Shown here piece after piece: positions 1 to 10,954 of a stretch of DNA of 64,000 bases (position 1 is the first letter of the stretch; every line of letters starts with the position of its first letter). The notes under the pieces were generated by a model. The model ran no database searches. It was not told where the DNA came from and saw only the letters and a list, made by a program, of their open reading frames with translations. Source of the stretch: Synechococcus sp. CCY 0621. GTDB lineage: Bacteria; Cyanobacteriota; Cyanobacteriia; PCC-6307; Cyanobiaceae. The position numbers and the translations under genes were made by a program. The stretch covers positions 62,001 through 126,000 of the forward strand of contig NZ_JAFKRH010000014.1 of the NCBI RefSeq assembly GCF_019038465.1. The letters run 5' to 3'.

Positions 1-667
1 AGCTCCAGGTGTTGCGGAACCAGAGGGTGGGCAGCAGGTGCAGGGTATGGGGCTCAGGGCCGCGGTTGGTGACGCTCAGGCGGATGAGGATGTCGTCCGG
101 GGCCGCCTTGGCGTAGGTCACCTCGATGTCGCAGAAGCGGTCGCCGGCGAAGATGCCGGTGTCGAGCAGTTCGTATTCGGGGGCGTCGCGGCCGCGGCGG
201 CCGTTCTCCGCCACCAGCTCCTCGTACGGGAAGCGCCCATGGGGGTAGCGGTACAGCCCCCGCATCCAGCTGTGGCTGGGGGTGCTGTCGCGGTGGACGT
301 AGATCTCCTTGACGTCCTCGCCATGGTTGCCCTGGGGGCCGCCGAGCCCGAACAGCCGTTCCTTGAGGAAGGGGTCGTGGCCGTTCCAGAGGGCGAGGGC
401 GAAACAGAGGCGCTGGTGGTTGTCGCAGAGGCCCAGCAGGCCGTCCTCCCCCCAGCGGTAGGCGCGGGAGCGGGCCTGCTCGAAAGGGAAATGCTCCCAG
501 GCGTTGCCGTCGGCGCTGTAGTCCTCCCGCACCGTGCCCCACTGGCGATCGCTCAGGTAGGGACCCCAGCGCCGCCAGCGGGCTTCGCGGCGATCGTCGG
601 CGGCGAGCCGTTCCCGCTCCGCCGCCGCCTCTGCCTGCGCCGCCTCCTCCGGCACTTCAGCCGCCAT
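1..667 (-). CDS. GH63/MGH1-type glucosidase, N-terminal part (continues past the left edge)
   Basis: The minus-strand frame opens at an ATG (667-665) and stays open to the window edge, giving about 222 residues of a protein that is normally near 900. Readable blocks include [51 protein letters not shown] and [11 protein letters not shown], which I recognise as the start of the glucosidase family annotated as MGH1-type or GH63 in cyanobacteria. Such enzymes act on alpha-glucosides. The substrate here is not evident, and the catalytic acids lie outside the window. The start overlaps the 3' end of the upstream molybdoenzyme gene by 11 bp on the same strand, so the two are probably cotranscribed. 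The family call is firm; the reaction is inferred. Confidence 0.8.
   Translation of the reverse strand, partial: MAAEVPEEAAQAEAAAERERLAADDRREARWRRWGPYLSDRQWGTVREDYSADGNAWEHFPFEQARSRAYRWGEDGLLGLCDNHQRLCFALALWNGHDPFLKERLFGLGGPQGNHGEDVKEIYVHRDSTPSHSWMRGLYRYPHGRFPYEELVAENGRRGRDAPEYELLDTGIFAGDRFCDIEVTYAKAAPDDILIRLSVTNRGPEPHTLHLLPTLWFRNTWS
545..552. repeat. HIP1 octamer (GCGATCGC)
   Basis: One of several HIP1 sites. Others at 1801-1808, 7451-7458, 37142-37149 and 52483-52490. This palindrome is strongly over-represented in many cyanobacterial genomes and supports that assignment. Confidence 0.8.
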
Positions 668-2924
668 GGCCGGCGGCCACCGCCCCCCGCACCAGCACCG
701 GCACCCGCTTGAAGGCCGGGGTGCCGCAGCGGGGGTCGATGACGGCCTTCATCAGCACGTTCACCTCCGGGTAGAACATCAGCGCCGCGCCCTCGCGGAT
801 CTCGCCGGGGATGATCTCCACGTCCTCCAGGGCGCCCGCCTCCCCCTGCACCGTCACCCGCTGGTGGGCCGCCAGGCCGCAGCGGCGCAGGTCGGCCCGG
901 TTCATCAGGATCGTGTGGCGGTGGGGCATGCCCCGGTAGCTGTCGCCGGCCTTGTAGACGACGGTGTTGTGCTGGCCGTAGCTGCGGGCCGTGACCAGGG
1001 CCAGCACCAGGCCGGTTTCCCCGGGCCCCAGGCCACCGAAGTGCTCCGCTCCCGGCAGCGTCAGTTCGGGCAGGGGGGTGGGCGCCACCCGGGCCCGGCC
1101 GCTGGGGGTGGGGAAGTGGGGACTGTCGAACAGGCGCCCCTCGACGCTGAACTCCTGCCGGGTGGCATCGATGCGGGCGATCGGGCCGTAGCCGGGCACG
1201 GTGCGGCCGATCAGTTCCCGCACGTAGGACGGATCCTGCAGCCGCCCCCAGTCGATCGGATCCGTGCCCATCAGCCGCCGGGCCAGCTCGGCCAGGAACG
1301 CCACCTCGCTGATCAGGTCCGCCCGCTGCAGGTGGGTGGTGCCGGGTTCGTTGAGGCGCACGTAGTTGTTGCCCGATTCGGTGGTGGTGCGGTGCGGCGT
1401 CTCGAAGCGGTTGAACACCGGCAGCACCAGGGTCTGGCGGGCGGCCAGGCCGTGGAAATGGCCCTGGTTGGGCTTGGTGGCCAGGTACAGGATCGTGTCG
1501 ATCCGGCCCAGGGCCCGCTTCGCCTCGCCGCTGTCGGGGTTGGCGCCCCAGAGGTTGCCCCCCAGGCACAGCAGGCTGTCGACGTGGCCGGCATCGGCGG
1601 CCTCGATCAGGGCGCGGGTGTCATAGCCCGGCACCCGGCTCAGGGGCCGGCCCAGCAGCTGCTCGAGGGCCTGCTGCATCTCCGACCGCAGCTTGACGGT
1701 GACCCCCATCGAGCCGAAGCCCTGCACGTTGGAGTGGCCCCGGATCGGCATGGTGCCGGCCCCGGGCCGGCCCACGTTGCCGCTGAGCAGGGCGGTGTTG
1801 GCGATCGCCTGCACGTTGTCGATGCCGTTGGCGTGGTGGGTGATCCCCATCGCCCAGGCGAACACCACGCCGCGGGCGGCGGCGATCACGGCGGCGGCGT
1901 GCTCCAGCTCCTGACGGCTCAGGTCGCACCTGCCGGTGATCGCCTCCCAGGAGGTGTGCTCCAGCTGCTCCAGCAGTGCTTGCCAACCCTCGGCGTGGGC
2001 GGCCAGAAAGTCGCGCTTCACGGCGCCGGCCTCGAGCAGGGCCTTCTGCAGGCCCAGGAACACGGCCGTGTCGCTGCCCGGCACGGGCTGCAGGAACAGC
2101 GAAGCGATCTCCGCGCCCCCCTGCAGCGACGAGACCGGGAAGGCCGGCGAGCCGAACTTCAGCAGCCCCACCTCGATCACCGGGTTGATCACGATCACAG
2201 TGCCGCCCCGCCGCCGCAGCTTGATCAGCTCGTTCATCAGTCGCGGGTGGTTGGCCGGGGCGTTGGAGCCCACCAGCACCACACAATCCGCCTGCTGCAG
2301 GCTCTCCAGGCTCACCATCGAGGTGCCCGAGCCGAAGACGGCATTGAGCCCGACGGTGGAGGGGGCGTGGCAGAGGTCGGAGCAGTCGGCCAGGTTGTTG
2401 GAGCCCATGGCCCGCAGCAGCAGCTGCAGCAGGTAGGCGGCCTCGTTGGAGGAGCGGCCCGAGCTGTAGGAGGCCACCCGCTCCGGCGGGCGCCGGAAGG
2501 CGGCCTCGGCGATGGCGAACACGTCGTCCCAGCCGATGGGCTCGTAGTGGCTGCCGCCCTCGCGCAGCAGCAGGGGGTGGCTGAGGCGGCCGAGGCGGTC
2601 GGCCTGCATCGAGGAGAGCTGCTGGAGTTCAACCAGGCTGCGGGTGCCGAACACCCCATCGGGCACCGCCGGCTGCAGCTCGGCCATGATCGCCTCGACG
2701 CTCTTGAGGCAGCGCTGCAGCGGCTCCCCCAGCTCGTCGACGAAGCCGCCGTGCTGGCCGCCGGTGCCCCAGGCGCAGGAGAGGCAGGCGCTGCGGTGGT
2801 TGAGGGTCTGCCAGAGCTTCGGGCCCTGCGGGGTCAGGGTGGCGCGGGCCCAGCCCTCGATCAGGGGCCAGCCGCCGCCCTGGGCTGGCATGGCGGCATC
2901 GGCGGGGCTGGCGTCGTCGCTCAT
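657..2924 (-). CDS. FdhF/YdeP-family molybdopterin oxidoreductase
   Basis: This 755-residue protein has the length and architecture of the YdeP branch of formate-dehydrogenase-alpha-like molybdoenzymes. An N-terminal CLSC pair (C47, C50) sits in a segment typical of the family. A second pair in DCSDLCHAP (C181, C185) follows at the start of the molybdopterin domain. [22 protein letters not shown] and the C-terminal [20 protein letters not shown] block match the cofactor-binding and molydopterin dinucleotide-binding domains. No Tat signal is visible, so it should be cytoplasmic. Substrate is unknown; E. coli YdeP is linked to acid resistance and formate-like chemistry is only assumed from homology. 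It precedes and overlaps the GH63 glucosidase gene. It is divergent from the VOC gene across about 128 bp that should hold both promoters. Confidence 0.9.
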   Translation of the reverse strand: MSDDASPADAAMPAQGGGWPLIEGWARATLTPQGPKLWQTLNHRSACLSCAWGTGGQHGGFVDELGEPLQRCLKSVEAIMAELQPAVPDGVFGTRSLVELQQLSSMQADRLGRLSHPLLLREGGSHYEPIGWDDVFAIAEAAFRRPPERVASYSSGRSSNEAAYLLQLLLRAMGSNNLADCSDLCHAPSTVGLNAVFGSGTSMVSLESLQQADCVVLVGSNAPANHPRLMNELIKLRRRGGTVIVINPVIEVGLLKFGSPAFPVSSLQGGAEIASLFLQPVPGSDTAVFLGLQKALLEAGAVKRDFLAAHAEGWQALLEQLEHTSWEAITGRCDLSRQELEHAAAVIAAARGVVFAWAMGITHHANGIDNVQAIANTALLSGNVGRPGAGTMPIRGHSNVQGFGSMGVTVKLRSEMQQALEQLLGRPLSRVPGYDTRALIEAADAGHVDSLLCLGGNLWGANPDSGEAKRALGRIDTILYLATKPNQGHFHGLAARQTLVLPVFNRFETPHRTTTESGNNYVRLNEPGTTHLQRADLISEVAFLAELARRLMGTDPIDWGRLQDPSYVRELIGRTVPGYGPIARIDATRQEFSVEGRLFDSPHFPTPSGRARVAPTPLPELTLPGAEHFGGLGPGETGLVLALVTARSYGQHNTVVYKAGDSYRGMPHRHTILMNRADLRRCGLAAHQRVTVQGEAGALEDVEIIPGEIREGAALMFYPEVNVLMKAVIDPRCGTPAFKRVPVLVRGAVAAGHGG

Positions 2925-3052
2925 GGGGCCGGCCGGAGTTGGCCCTCACTCTGGCCGCTGGGCTCCATGGGTGGGGGGCTGGGGCCATGTCCGGATCCCA
3001 GTGGCGACGGGCACAGCGAGAATCGGGCCAGCGGCGGAGCGAGGCAGCGCCC

Positions 3053-3502
3053 ATGATTCGGCATATCGACCACGTCACGATCGTGGTGAGGGACCTGGCG
3101 GCGGCCCGGCGCTTCTTCGGCCTGCTGGGCTTCGTCGAGGACAAGGCCGTGCTGATCAGCGGGCCCCAGTTCGCCGACTACATGGGGGTGGAAGGCATTG
3201 AGGCGGACCACGTGACGCTCGTGCTGGCAGGGGCCACGCCGCGGCTGGAGGTGCAGCTGCTGCACTACCGCCACCCGGACCCCCTCCCCGAGCCGGCCAT
3301 GGACAACCTGGCCCGGGTGGGGTTCAACCACATCTGCTTCGCCGTCGACGACCTGGAGGCCACGGTGGCCCGGCTGCAGGCCGGTGGCGTCGCGCTCCGC
3401 AACGCGGTCATGGAGTTCCACCACCGCAAGCTGGTGTTTCTCCGCGGTCCGGAGGGCATCACCGTGGAGCTGGCGGAATGGAAGGGGGGCGCCGCCCCCT
3501 AG
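3053..3502 (+). CDS. VOC-family (glyoxalase/dioxygenase-like) protein
   Basis: A 149-residue protein starting at the ATG of MIRHIDHVTIVVRDL. An in-frame upstream extension exists but has no family character. Two beta-alpha-beta-beta-beta modules are readable: IDHVTIVVRDLAAARRFFGLLGF, then FNHICFAVDDLEATVARL with GPEGITVELAEW at the end. The pattern His near the start, Glu near residue 75 and His/Glu in the second module is the vicinal-oxygen-chelate metal site. VOC proteins include glyoxalase I, fosfomycin-resistance enzymes and extradiol dioxygenases. Nothing here chooses between them, so lactoylglutathione-lyase activity is only a guess. The gene overlaps the convergent glutaredoxin gene by 4 bp at the stops. 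Confidence 0.85.
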   Translation: MIRHIDHVTIVVRDLAAARRFFGLLGFVEDKAVLISGPQFADYMGVEGIEADHVTLVLAGATPRLEVQLLHYRHPDPLPEPAMDNLARVGFNHICFAVDDLEATVARLQAGGVALRNAVMEFHHRKLVFLRGPEGITVELAEWKGGAAP

Positions 3503-3765
3503 CTGGCGACGGCCAGCAGGGCATCCAGGCGGCCCTGGCGCTCCAGGGTGTAGAGGTCGTCGCACCCCCCCACATGGGCGTCGTCGATGAAGACCTGGGG
3601 CACGGAGCGCCGACCGTCGCTGCCCCGGGCCACCATCGCGTCGCGGGCTTCCTCGTCGCCGTCGATCACGTATTCCTCGTAGGCCACGCCCTTGCGGTCC
3701 AGCAGCTGCTTGGCCCGGATGCAGAACGGGCAGAAGCGCCAGGTGTAGATCTCGACCTTGGGCAT
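3499..3765 (-). CDS. grxC: Glutaredoxin 3 (GrxC-type)
   Basis: An 88-residue dithiol glutaredoxin. The active site WRFCPFCIRAKQLL has the classical C-P-x-C motif at C12-C15. The glutathione-binding elements VPQVFIDDAHVGGCDDLY (cis-proline and GG) are intact. The length matches GrxC. I start it at MPKVEIYTW; the frame continues upstream without family similarity. It would reduce protein disulfides and glutathione mixed disulfides in the cytoplasm. It converges on the VOC gene with a 4-bp overlap of stop codons, leaving no room for a separate terminator between them. Confidence 0.93.
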   Translation of the reverse strand: MPKVEIYTWRFCPFCIRAKQLLDRKGVAYEEYVIDGDEEARDAMVARGSDGRRSVPQVFIDDAHVGGCDDLYTLERQGRLDALLAVAS

Positions 3766-3887
3766 GGAGGGCACACGGGGTGGGGCGGAATGGATTGATT
3801 CTGTCGAAATGGCGGCCCGCCGTCCGTCATGGAGATGACGCAGGCCCTTCGGGAGTGTGTCCCCCACCAACCTATTGAGTCCCCACC

Positions 3888-4229
3888 ATGCAGTACGCCG
3901 TTCTGATCTACGAAAGCGAGCAGGACTTCGCCGACCGTCCCGGCCTGATGCCGGCCTATGCCGCCTACTCCCGGGCCCTGGCCGAGGCCGGCCACATGGC
4001 CGGTGGCGAGGCCCTGCAGCCCACCCACACCGCCACCACCGTGCGCCTGCGCCATGGGGAGCGGCAGGTGCAGGACGGGCCCTTCCCAGATAGCAAGGAG
4101 CAGCTGGGCGGCTTCTTCCTGATCGATGTGCCCGACCTCGACGCGGCCCTCACCTGGGCCGCCCGCTGCCCGGCGGCGGAGCGCTGCGCCGTGGAGGTCC
4201 GGCCCGTGCTCGCCATGGAAGCCCCCTGA
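3888..4229 (+). CDS. YciI/DGPF-family protein
   Basis: A 113-residue single-domain protein beginning MQYAVLIYESE and carrying the diagnostic DGPF tetrapeptide in VQDGPFPDSKEQLGGFFLID. The ferredoxin-like YCII fold is small and often annotated as an enzyme of unknown reaction. Its stop codon is one base before the start of the ECF sigma factor, so the two are one transcript. DGPF proteins are known genomic partners of ECF42 sigma factors, which fits exactly. Its biochemical role is unknown; it may be both target and functional partner of the sigma factor. Confidence 0.9.
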   Translation: MQYAVLIYESEQDFADRPGLMPAYAAYSRALAEAGHMAGGEALQPTHTATTVRLRHGERQVQDGPFPDSKEQLGGFFLIDVPDLDAALTWAARCPAAERCAVEVRPVLAMEAP

Positions 4230-4230
4230 G

Positions 4231-5466
4231 ATGGAGGGGCGGCGGGCGGCGGAGCTGGCGGCACGCCAGTCCTTCGGCAAGCTGGTGGCCTGGCTCACCG
4301 CCCGCTGCGGCGACGTGGCGGCGGCGGAGGACGCCCTCGGCGATGCCTTCCTCGCCGCCCTGCGGCGCTGGCCCAGCGAGGGGGTGCCCCGGGCCCCCGA
4401 AGCCTGGCTGCTGGTGGTGGCCCGGCGGCGTCTGATCGACCGGGCCCGCCGCGACCGGACCCTGGAGCAGCTGCTGCCCGAGCTGGACGCCGCGGCCCCC
4501 GGCCTGGATCCGGAAACGCCTGAGAACGCCATGGAGATTCCCGACGAGCGGCTGCGGCTGCTGTTTCTCTGCGCCCACCCGGCGATCGATCCGGGCCTCC
4601 AGGCCCCGCTGATGCTCCAGACCGTCCTGGGCCTCACCGCCAGCCGCATCGCGGCGGCCTTCCTGGTGGCGCCGGCCACCATGGGCCAGCGGCTGGTGCG
4701 GGCCAAGGCCAAGATCCGCGACGCCGGCATCCCCTTCGTGCTGCCGGACGTCGAGGCGCTGCCGGCCCGCTCGGCGGCGGTGCTGCAGGCGATCTACGCC
4801 GCCTACACCACCGGCTGGAATGGCGAGGGCGGCGACGCCCGTAACCGGGGGCTGGCGCAGGAGGCGGTGCTGCTGGCGCGGCTGTGCGCCGCCCTGCTGC
4901 CCGAGGAGCCGGAGGCCCGCGGCCTGCTCGCCCTGCTGCTCCACTGCGAGGCGCGCCACGGGGCCCGGCGGGCCGCCGACGGCAGTTACGTGCCGCTGCT
5001 GGAGCAGGAGCCGGAGCAGTGGGATGCCGCCCTGATCGCCGAAGCCGAGGCGGCCCTGACCGAGGCCTCGCAGGCGGGCCGGCCCGGGCGCTTCCAGCTG
5101 GAGGCGGCGATCCAGTCGCTCCATGCCCACCGCGCCGTCAGCGGCGCGGTCGACTGGCCGGCCCTGCTGGGGCTCTACGACGCCCTGCTGGCCTTGGCCC
5201 CGAGTGCGGGGGGCCGGGTGAGCCGGATCGCCGTGCTGGCCGAGCTGGCGGGCCAGGCCGTCGCCCTGGCCGAACTGGACGTTCTGGCGGCCGCCGAGCC
5301 GGCCCTGCGGGAGCACCAGCCCTGGTGGGCGCTGCGTGCCCACCTGCTGCAGTGCACCGGCCAGGCCGGCGCGGCCCGGCAGGCCTACCGGCGCGCCATC
5401 GCCCTGACGGACGATCCGGCCGTGCGAGCGTTCCTGCGGCTACGGGCAGACACCTATGCGCTCTGA
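4231..5466 (+). CDS. ECF42-type RNA polymerase sigma factor with long C-terminal extension
   Basis: I place the start at the ATG one base after the DGPF stop (MEGRRAAELAARQSF), giving 411 residues; a longer in-frame start would run through the DGPF gene. Sigma region 2 is seen in GDVAAAEDALGDAFLAALRRW and WLLVVARRRLIDRARRD. Region 4 is a helix-turn-helix around LTASRIAAAFLVAPATMGQRL. About 250 further residues are helical and TPR-like, including NGEGGDARNRGLAQEAVLLARL and LRAHLLQCTGQAGAARQAYRRAI. That layout and the DGPF neighbour define ECF42. The family has no dedicated anti-sigma factor and is thought to be controlled through the C-terminal extension. The final 11 bp overlap the DUF1971 gene. 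Confidence 0.9.
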   Translation: MEGRRAAELAARQSFGKLVAWLTARCGDVAAAEDALGDAFLAALRRWPSEGVPRAPEAWLLVVARRRLIDRARRDRTLEQLLPELDAAAPGLDPETPENAMEIPDERLRLLFLCAHPAIDPGLQAPLMLQTVLGLTASRIAAAFLVAPATMGQRLVRAKAKIRDAGIPFVLPDVEALPARSAAVLQAIYAAYTTGWNGEGGDARNRGLAQEAVLLARLCAALLPEEPEARGLLALLLHCEARHGARRAADGSYVPLLEQEPEQWDAALIAEAEAALTEASQAGRPGRFQLEAAIQSLHAHRAVSGAVDWPALLGLYDALLALAPSAGGRVSRIAVLAELAGQAVALAELDVLAAAEPALREHQPWWALRAHLLQCTGQAGAARQAYRRAIALTDDPAVRAFLRLRADTYAL

Positions 5467-5770
5467 TCTGCCCGGTGGCCTGACGCCCTACAAACGCACG
5501 CCCACCTTCGACGCCGAGACCGTGCCGGCGGGTCTGCGGGCGCAGCACAGCACCCGAGCGGGGGTGTGGGCCCGGGTCGTGGTGCTGGAGGGCTCGCTGC
5601 CGTTCCGGTTCCTGGAGCCCCACGAGGAACTGGTGCTGCTGACGCCCGAACGGCCCGGCATCGTGGCACCCACCCAGCGGCACCAGGCCGAGCCCGGCCC
5701 CGGCGTGCGGTTCTACGTGGAGTTCCACCGAGCGGAGCCGCCGCTCCCGTCGGCGCCTCAGACCGCCTGA
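5456..5770 (+). CDS. DUF1971 domain protein
   Basis: A 104-residue protein opening MRSDLPGGLTPYKRTPTF, with LRAQHSTRAGVWARVVVLEG, HEELVLLTPERPGIVAPTQR and FYVEFHR. I recognise this as DUF1971, a small cupin-like domain also found beside TehB tellurite-resistance methyltransferases. The function is unknown. The start lies inside the end of the ECF sigma gene (11-bp overlap), so it belongs to the DGPF-sigma transcript. Its last 13 bp overlap the convergent Coq4-like gene. Confidence 0.8.
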   Translation: MRSDLPGGLTPYKRTPTFDAETVPAGLRAQHSTRAGVWARVVVLEGSLPFRFLEPHEELVLLTPERPGIVAPTQRHQAEPGPGVRFYVEFHRAEPPLPSAPQTA

Positions 5771-6729
5771 CGCGGGCGGATGCCGTACTTACGACGCACC
5801 TCCTCCAGGGGCAGGGGGAAGTCGTCCCAGGGATCCCAGTCGCTGATCAGGTCGCGGGTAACGCCGAGGCCGTGCTCCAGGCCGCGGAAGATCACCTCCG
5901 GATCGGCCTGGCCGGTTTCGGCCGCCGTCACCGGGGTCGAGCCGATGCCCAGCTGGAACTGGGCCAGGGCGAACAGGATCGTGAAGAAGGGGTCGTTGCG
6001 GCCGAAGCCGGCCTGGAAGCCGAGCACACCGCACTCTTCGCTCGCCGAGGTGCCGTAGCCGCCGAGCACGTGGCAGCAGTCGTGGCGCACCACCGGCGGC
6101 GGCGGCCCGCCCAGCTCGCCGGGAACGCTGAAGCCGTTGGCATCGATGAAGGCCAGGTAGGCCCGGCCGAGGCTGCCGTGGGGCAAGTCCGCCAGGGCCC
6201 GGTACCGATGGGCGAGGGCGGGATCCTCCCGCTTCAGGATCGAGCGGGCGATCTGCAGGGCGCCGGCGGGGCCCTCATCGCGCAGGTAGGCCGCGGCGGC
6301 CCCCCGCTGGAAGCTGCGGCGGGCGATGTCGAGGCGTACCAGGTTGAACTGGTGCTCGAGCACGTGGCGGAACGCCTGCACCGGGGCAGCATCGATCTGC
6401 AGCGCCCGGGCCGTGGCCTCCAGCCGGGCAAGGCGGGCCTCACCGGGCTCGTCCTCGAGCAGGGCCAGCACGGTCATGCCGCGCAGGATCCGCTGACGCC
6501 ATTCGCTCTCGGGCACCGCCGCCGCCAGCTGCTCCGGCGTGAGAGGGGCCAGCGAATCGAGGGGGATGGGCAGCCGGATCAGGTGGTCCCGGATGGCGGT
6601 GATCGTGCGCAGGGCGATCGGGCTGGGAGGCCCGCCCTCGGCGGCGATGGCCAGCAGGCTGCCCAGGCCGGCCCGGCCGATGGCCTCGCGGCGTTCCGGG
6701 GGCGGTTGCGCGGAGAGGAGCGGGCCCAT
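5758..6729 (-). CDS. TerB-like/Coq4-like fusion protein
   Basis: A 323-residue protein with two regions. Residues about 15-115 form an alpha-helical block (GRAGLGSLLAIAAEG, WRQRILRGMTVLALLEDEP) that resembles the TerB tellurite-resistance fold. The rest resembles Coq4 and carries its signature exactly: H216-D217-x2-H220-x11-E232 in HDCCHVLGGYGTSASEE. That motif binds zinc in the Coq4 family. Coq4 organises ubiquinone synthesis, and cyanobacteria make plastoquinone instead, so the role here is open. The gene is convergent with the DUF1971 gene (13-bp overlap) and lies 51 bp downstream of the DUF6880 gene on the same strand. The Coq4 motif is seen directly; the TerB assignment is weaker. Confidence 0.75.
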   Translation of the reverse strand: MGPLLSAQPPPERREAIGRAGLGSLLAIAAEGGPPSPIALRTITAIRDHLIRLPIPLDSLAPLTPEQLAAAVPESEWRQRILRGMTVLALLEDEPGEARLARLEATARALQIDAAPVQAFRHVLEHQFNLVRLDIARRSFQRGAAAAYLRDEGPAGALQIARSILKREDPALAHRYRALADLPHGSLGRAYLAFIDANGFSVPGELGGPPPPVVRHDCCHVLGGYGTSASEECGVLGFQAGFGRNDPFFTILFALAQFQLGIGSTPVTAAETGQADPEVIFRGLEHGLGVTRDLISDWDPWDDFPLPLEEVRRKYGIRPRQAV

Positions 6730-6780
6730 GGCTGAAATGTAGGCGTTCCGCCTGAGGGAGGCCCGGACCGACGTCAGGCG

Positions 6781-8148
6781 CTAGTCGCTGGGGTCCTGAG
6801 GGTCCACGTCCTGCCAGAACCCCCACTTGCGTCCATGCCGCTCGCGCAGTTCCGCCACGTAGGCCCGGTGGGTCGGGTGCTCGCCGTAATCATCAATGGC
6901 GGCGTCGAGCAGGGCGCAGCTGTGCAGGTGCTGGGCGGCGTACCTGTAGCGCTTCACCCGGGCGTGGTCGAGGGCGAAATCGATCATCCGTCGCAGCAGC
7001 AGGCTGGCGGCCAGGGGATGGCGGCCGGCCAGCCGCTCGGCGCCGGCATTGAACAGCTCGAAGCTCTCCCCATCCCACTCGCTGTGGCGCCGCAGCACCA
7101 GGGCGGCGGCCTCGGAAACCGCGGGCCACTGCAGCAGGAAGGCCAGGGCCTGCAGGCCGCTGGGATGGTCGGCAGCAAGCGCTAGGGCCCGCTGCTCCGC
7201 CTCCACGTCCTCGAAATCCGGCAGTCGCCTGAGGTAGGCGCGCAGCTGGTCCAGCGAGAGCGAGCGCTCGAAATGGCTCCAGCGGCTGGCCTGGGCCTCC
7301 TCCGTCCTCCCCAGGGCCTCGAGCGCTTCGATGCGGGACTGCTCCCAGGCCTCGTCCACCCAGCGCCGGCCAGCGGTGTCCGCGTCATTCAGCAGCGCCA
7401 GGGCCTGCTCGGGCCGCCCCGCGGCCAACAGTCGCCGGGCCATCTCGGCCGCGATCGCCGGCTGCCGGCGGGCGCGGGCATCGAACGTGGCCAGGTAGGC
7501 ATCGACGTCGCCGCGGGCGTCAGCAATGGCCTGCAGGGCCAGAGTTGAGCTGCTGTAGCTCACGTCGGGGCCGATGGCGGCGAGCTGTTGCTGCAGGTAC
7601 GCCAGCCCCGCCTCGCCCAGGGCCGGCGCCAGCAGCGTGATGAGATTGTCGTACTGCCCGTAGCCGTTGTCATGCACTGCTTCGAGGCAGCGCTCGCCCA
7701 GGGCGATCGGATCCATCTGGCTGGCTCTGGCAAGTCGGGCCAGATCGTCGATGGCCCGTTCGAAGACGGCGCCCACCGTGCCACTGCTGTCGTCACAGCG
7801 CTCGTAGATCCCATCGGCAAGATCCAGGAAGCGCCAGAGCAGCTCCACCGCTTCGGCGGCGGAGGCTTCGGCGATCGGCCCGGTGATCGCGCAGCGCTGG
7901 CTGTCGAGGTCGGCCACGAGGGCCTTGCGCTTGCGCCAGTCCACGTAGGTGGTGGAGCGGGCGATGCTGGCCAACCGCTTGCGAACTTCCCTCGCGGCCT
8001 CCGCCGGGCTGCTGCCCGCCGCCAGCGCCAGTCGCAGCTGCCGTTTGGCCGCGGCATTGCCGCTGCTGAGCTCGATCAGCAGCTCCGCCAGGCGCCTGGC
8101 ACCGAGGGTTTCGAGGTTCTGGGCGTTGAGGGTCAGCTTGCTGGCCAA
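6781..8148 (-). CDS. DUF6880 family protein
   Basis: I favour the TTG start at 8148 (ASKLTLNAQNLETLGARRLA), giving 455 residues. An ATG 87 bp upstream would add a low-complexity Arg/Pro stretch without homology. LAELLIELSSGNAAAKRQLRL near the N-terminus followed by helical repeats matches the DUF6880 family as I know it. SWLKFERSL-like blocks and GEHPTHRAYVAELRERHGRK at the C-terminus look like TPR/SWIM-associated repeats. No catalytic motif or membrane segment is visible and the function is unknown. It could be cotranscribed with the TerB/Coq4-like gene downstream. Confidence 0.7.
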   Translation of the reverse strand: MASKLTLNAQNLETLGARRLAELLIELSSGNAAAKRQLRLALAAGSSPAEAAREVRKRLASIARSTTYVDWRKRKALVADLDSQRCAITGPIAEASAAEAVELLWRFLDLADGIYERCDDSSGTVGAVFERAIDDLARLARASQMDPIALGERCLEAVHDNGYGQYDNLITLLAPALGEAGLAYLQQQLAAIGPDVSYSSSTLALQAIADARGDVDAYLATFDARARRQPAIAAEMARRLLAAGRPEQALALLNDADTAGRRWVDEAWEQSRIEALEALGRTEEAQASRWSHFERSLSLDQLRAYLRRLPDFEDVEAEQRALALAADHPSGLQALAFLLQWPAVSEAAALVLRRHSEWDGESFELFNAGAERLAGRHPLAASLLLRRMIDFALDHARVKRYRYAAQHLHSCALLDAAIDDYGEHPTHRAYVAELRERHGRKWGFWQDVDPQDPSD

Positions 8149-8249
8149 AGCGCACCGCCGTCGGGGTAGTGGCGTTGCTCCATCGTGGCGCCCGGATGGG
8201 CCTCTGCTGCGGCAGGGAGCACCGGTCCACCTCACCTTGTCCCTGCCCA

Positions 8250-8525
8250 GGGTGGAGCCCGAGGCCCCTCTCCTTCACCCGCTCCTGTTCGACGTCACCG
8301 ACAACGACTCCCGCCTGGCCGCCATGGCTGAACGCGATGCCGCCCTCGCCGGCGCGCCCCAGGTGGGCCTCGTCAACAATGCCGGCTTCGCTGTCCAGGA
8401 TCCACTGGAGGAGGTCCCGCTTGATGCTCGGGTGCGGCAGTTCGAGGTCAACCGCCAATGTCGGAAGCATCGGCGGACGGCTCGCCCTCCTGTTCAACCG
8501 TGAGGGTGCCTGGTCGGCGACGCAC
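8250..8525 (+). pseudogene. Remnant of a short-chain dehydrogenase/reductase
   Basis: Two pieces of one SDR are readable in different frames. The first (about 8270-8457) gives LLFDVTDNDSRLAAMAER and VGLVNNAGFAVQDPLEEV, including the NNAG motif, and ends in RQFEVN. The second continues directly in another frame as NVGSIGGRLALLFN, the strand before the catalytic Ser region. About 25-30 residues that normally lie between RQFEVN and the GSIGGRLA motif are missing, so there was a deletion with a frame change. The Rossmann glycine motif and the YxxxK active site are not recognisable. Not functional. Confidence 0.65.
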
Positions 8526-8529
8526 GCCT

Positions 8530-8583
8530 GTTGGTCTCGCCCGCGCATCCGGAGTCGCGGCGGGTGCGCCGTATCACCACTTC
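8530..8583 (+). pseudogene. Possible remnant of a TetR-family helix-turn-helix
   Basis: One frame reads VGLARASGVAAGAPYHHF, which is very close to the TetR recognition-helix consensus (a glycine-valine turn then GAPYHHF). No start, no upstream helices and no ligand domain are present, and the frame then runs antisense into katG. It directly follows the SDR remnant, so this looks like the scar of a small regulator-dehydrogenase locus. The match is short, so chance cannot be excluded. Confidence 0.35.
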
Positions 8584-8606
8584 ATGGCTCCCACGGTCTC
8601 AGGGGG

Positions 8607-10835
<2,229 letters not shown>

Positions 10836-10954
10836 CTACTGCGTAGGTTCCGAATGTAGGAGTGGGATCGAGATCAAGAAACCGGACGTCCTGGAGACAC
10901 CCGGGTGGATCGGCTCACAATGAGACCAGCCCGTGCGTGCCATTCGGCGCCCCC

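Noticed and set aside
666-3056. A 796-residue open frame on the plus strand
   Set aside because: It is antisense to the YdeP-type molybdoenzyme and encodes low-complexity Gly/Ala/Arg/His sequence, as expected in very GC-rich coding DNA.
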